Of a DNA stretch of 23,799 nt, positions 23,316 to 23,799 are shown in pieces (the first letter of the stretch is position 1; each line of letters opens with the position of its first letter). The stretch is from JABSSA01 sp039975755 (lineage in GTDB: Bacteria; Pseudomonadota; Alphaproteobacteria; Rhodobacterales; Rhodobacteraceae): the NCBI GenBank assembly GCA_039975755.1, contig JBDWGM010000148.1:1-23799 (forward strand), in the 5' to 3' direction. A program made the position numbers and the translations under genes. The notes below the pieces were generated by a model. The model was not told the DNA's origin and made no database searches. It worked only from the letters and a program-made list of their open reading frames with translations.

Positions 23316-23799
23316 TGGGCGGCGTGCACAAAGATCGCGTTTTGGTCACCGGTGCGTCTGGGTTCATCGGGCGGGCCTTGGTCGAACGTTTGGCGAAAAC
23401 CGGCGTTGAGGTCGCCGGATTGTGCCGCAGTGAACCCCCATCGAAGAATGCAGCTTTCATGCAAGTTGACCTGAATGAACCAGACGCTGTTTGGGCCTCT
23501 GTCGAAGCATTTAAGCCAACCCTGTGTTATCACTTGGCCGCGCATCCAGATGGTGCAGAAAGTCACGACCAAAGCCATGCTGTTTTGCAAACCAATGTGA
23601 TGGGAACGCTGAATCTGCTGGAATCGTTGCGTCGCGCGCAAACATCTAAGATCGTCTATGGCTGTTCCGTCAAAGTGTATGGAAACGGCTCTGTTCCGTA
23701 TCATCCAGATCAGGCTGTGACGCCAAATTCATCCTATGCAGTGGCCAAGGCCGCGGGTCGCGAGATGATCGAACTTTATCGGCGGCTTTATGGGATGGC
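23315..23799 (+). CDS. NAD-dependent epimerase/dehydratase, C-terminus beyond the window
   Basis: From ATG 23315, overlapping the sugar transferase stop by one base, the frame stays open to the edge (161 codons seen). RVLVTGASGFIGRAL (8-22) is the Rossmann NAD-binding motif and CYHLAAHPDG the conserved HxAA region. VYGCSVKVYG holds the catalytic Ser-containing strand and SSYAVAKAAG the YxxxK active site. It is a distinct protein from the epimerase at 16880 and may make a second NDP-sugar precursor (4,6-dehydratase- or reductase-like). The reaction cannot be assigned. Confidence 0.85.
   Translation, partial: MGGVHKDRVLVTGASGFIGRALVERLAKTGVEVAGLCRSEPPSKNAAFMQVDLNEPDAVWASVEAFKPTLCYHLAAHPDGAESHDQSHAVLQTNVMGTLNLLESLRRAQTSKIVYGCSVKVYGNGSVPYHPDQAVTPNSSYAVAKAAGREMIELYRRLYGM

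Noticed and set aside
1..23799. CRISPR arrays, tRNA or rRNA genes, intact transposons or prophage genes
   Set aside because: I looked for regularly spaced repeats, cloverleaf-like segments and transposase or integrase motifs and saw none. A dedicated search tool could still find a short RNA I missed.

Overview
The window looks like a chromosomal segment of a marine alphaproteobacterium of the Roseobacter group (Rhodobacteraceae). The reasons are gene content and style: moderate-GC coding sequence, many ATGA or TAATG start/stop overlaps, a VPLPA-CTERM surface protein, a perfect CtrA-type TTAA-N7-TTAAC motif, and the C4-acid sugar pathway. The taxonomic call is an inference from content, not from a marker gene.

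Left part (1-3450): an AT-richer accessory stretch of poorly known genes. It holds two membrane hypotheticals on the minus strand (one cut by the window edge), an endonuclease/exonuclease/phosphatase-fold membrane protein, a probable decayed FGGY carbohydrate-kinase C-terminus, a doubtful 85-87 aa ORF, and a 128 aa hypothetical whose start is fixed by a perfect Shine-Dalgarno. Middle-left (3458-8477): a Tat-type metallo-beta-lactamase-fold hydrolase with a palindromic site at its start, followed by an AraC/cupin regulator. Next comes a divergent pair of an Lrp/AsnC regulator and diaminopropionate ammonia-lyase sharing a strong palindromic operator, then an AraC-type regulator broken by a frameshift. 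A CBU_0592-type membrane protein follows.

Centre (9376-12955): a tight four-gene operon for L-threonate (C4 sugar acid) catabolism. LtnD oxidises the acid, OtnI isomerises 2-oxo- to 3-oxo-tetronate, OtnK phosphorylates it, and OtnC decarboxylates it to dihydroxyacetone phosphate. No transporter or local regulator is adjacent.

Right part (13191-23799, running off the edge): an exopolysaccharide locus. A plus-strand operon encodes an exported glycoside-hydrolase-like protein, a TuaH-like glycosyltransferase, a sugar-phosphate nucleotidylyltransferase and an NAD-dependent epimerase. It converges, with only 9 bp between stops, on a minus-strand pair (Wza/ExoF-like export protein and GT4 glycosyltransferase). 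Divergent from that pair is an O-antigen-ligase/polymerase family protein, then a VPLPA-CTERM protein, a polyprenyl-phosphate sugar-1-phosphate transferase and a second, truncated epimerase/dehydratase. The locus therefore has initiation, sugar activation, transfer, polymerisation, export and a putative trimming hydrolase. The likely exosortase substrate in the middle is the most unusual component. The upstream region of the hydrolase operon carries a phased TTAAC array with a CtrA-consensus site and a leader hairpin.

No rRNA, tRNA, CRISPR array or intact mobile element was recognised. Nothing in the window is clearly a wholly new system; the best leads are the CTERM/polysaccharide pairing, the putative CtrA control of the locus, and the palindromic operators.
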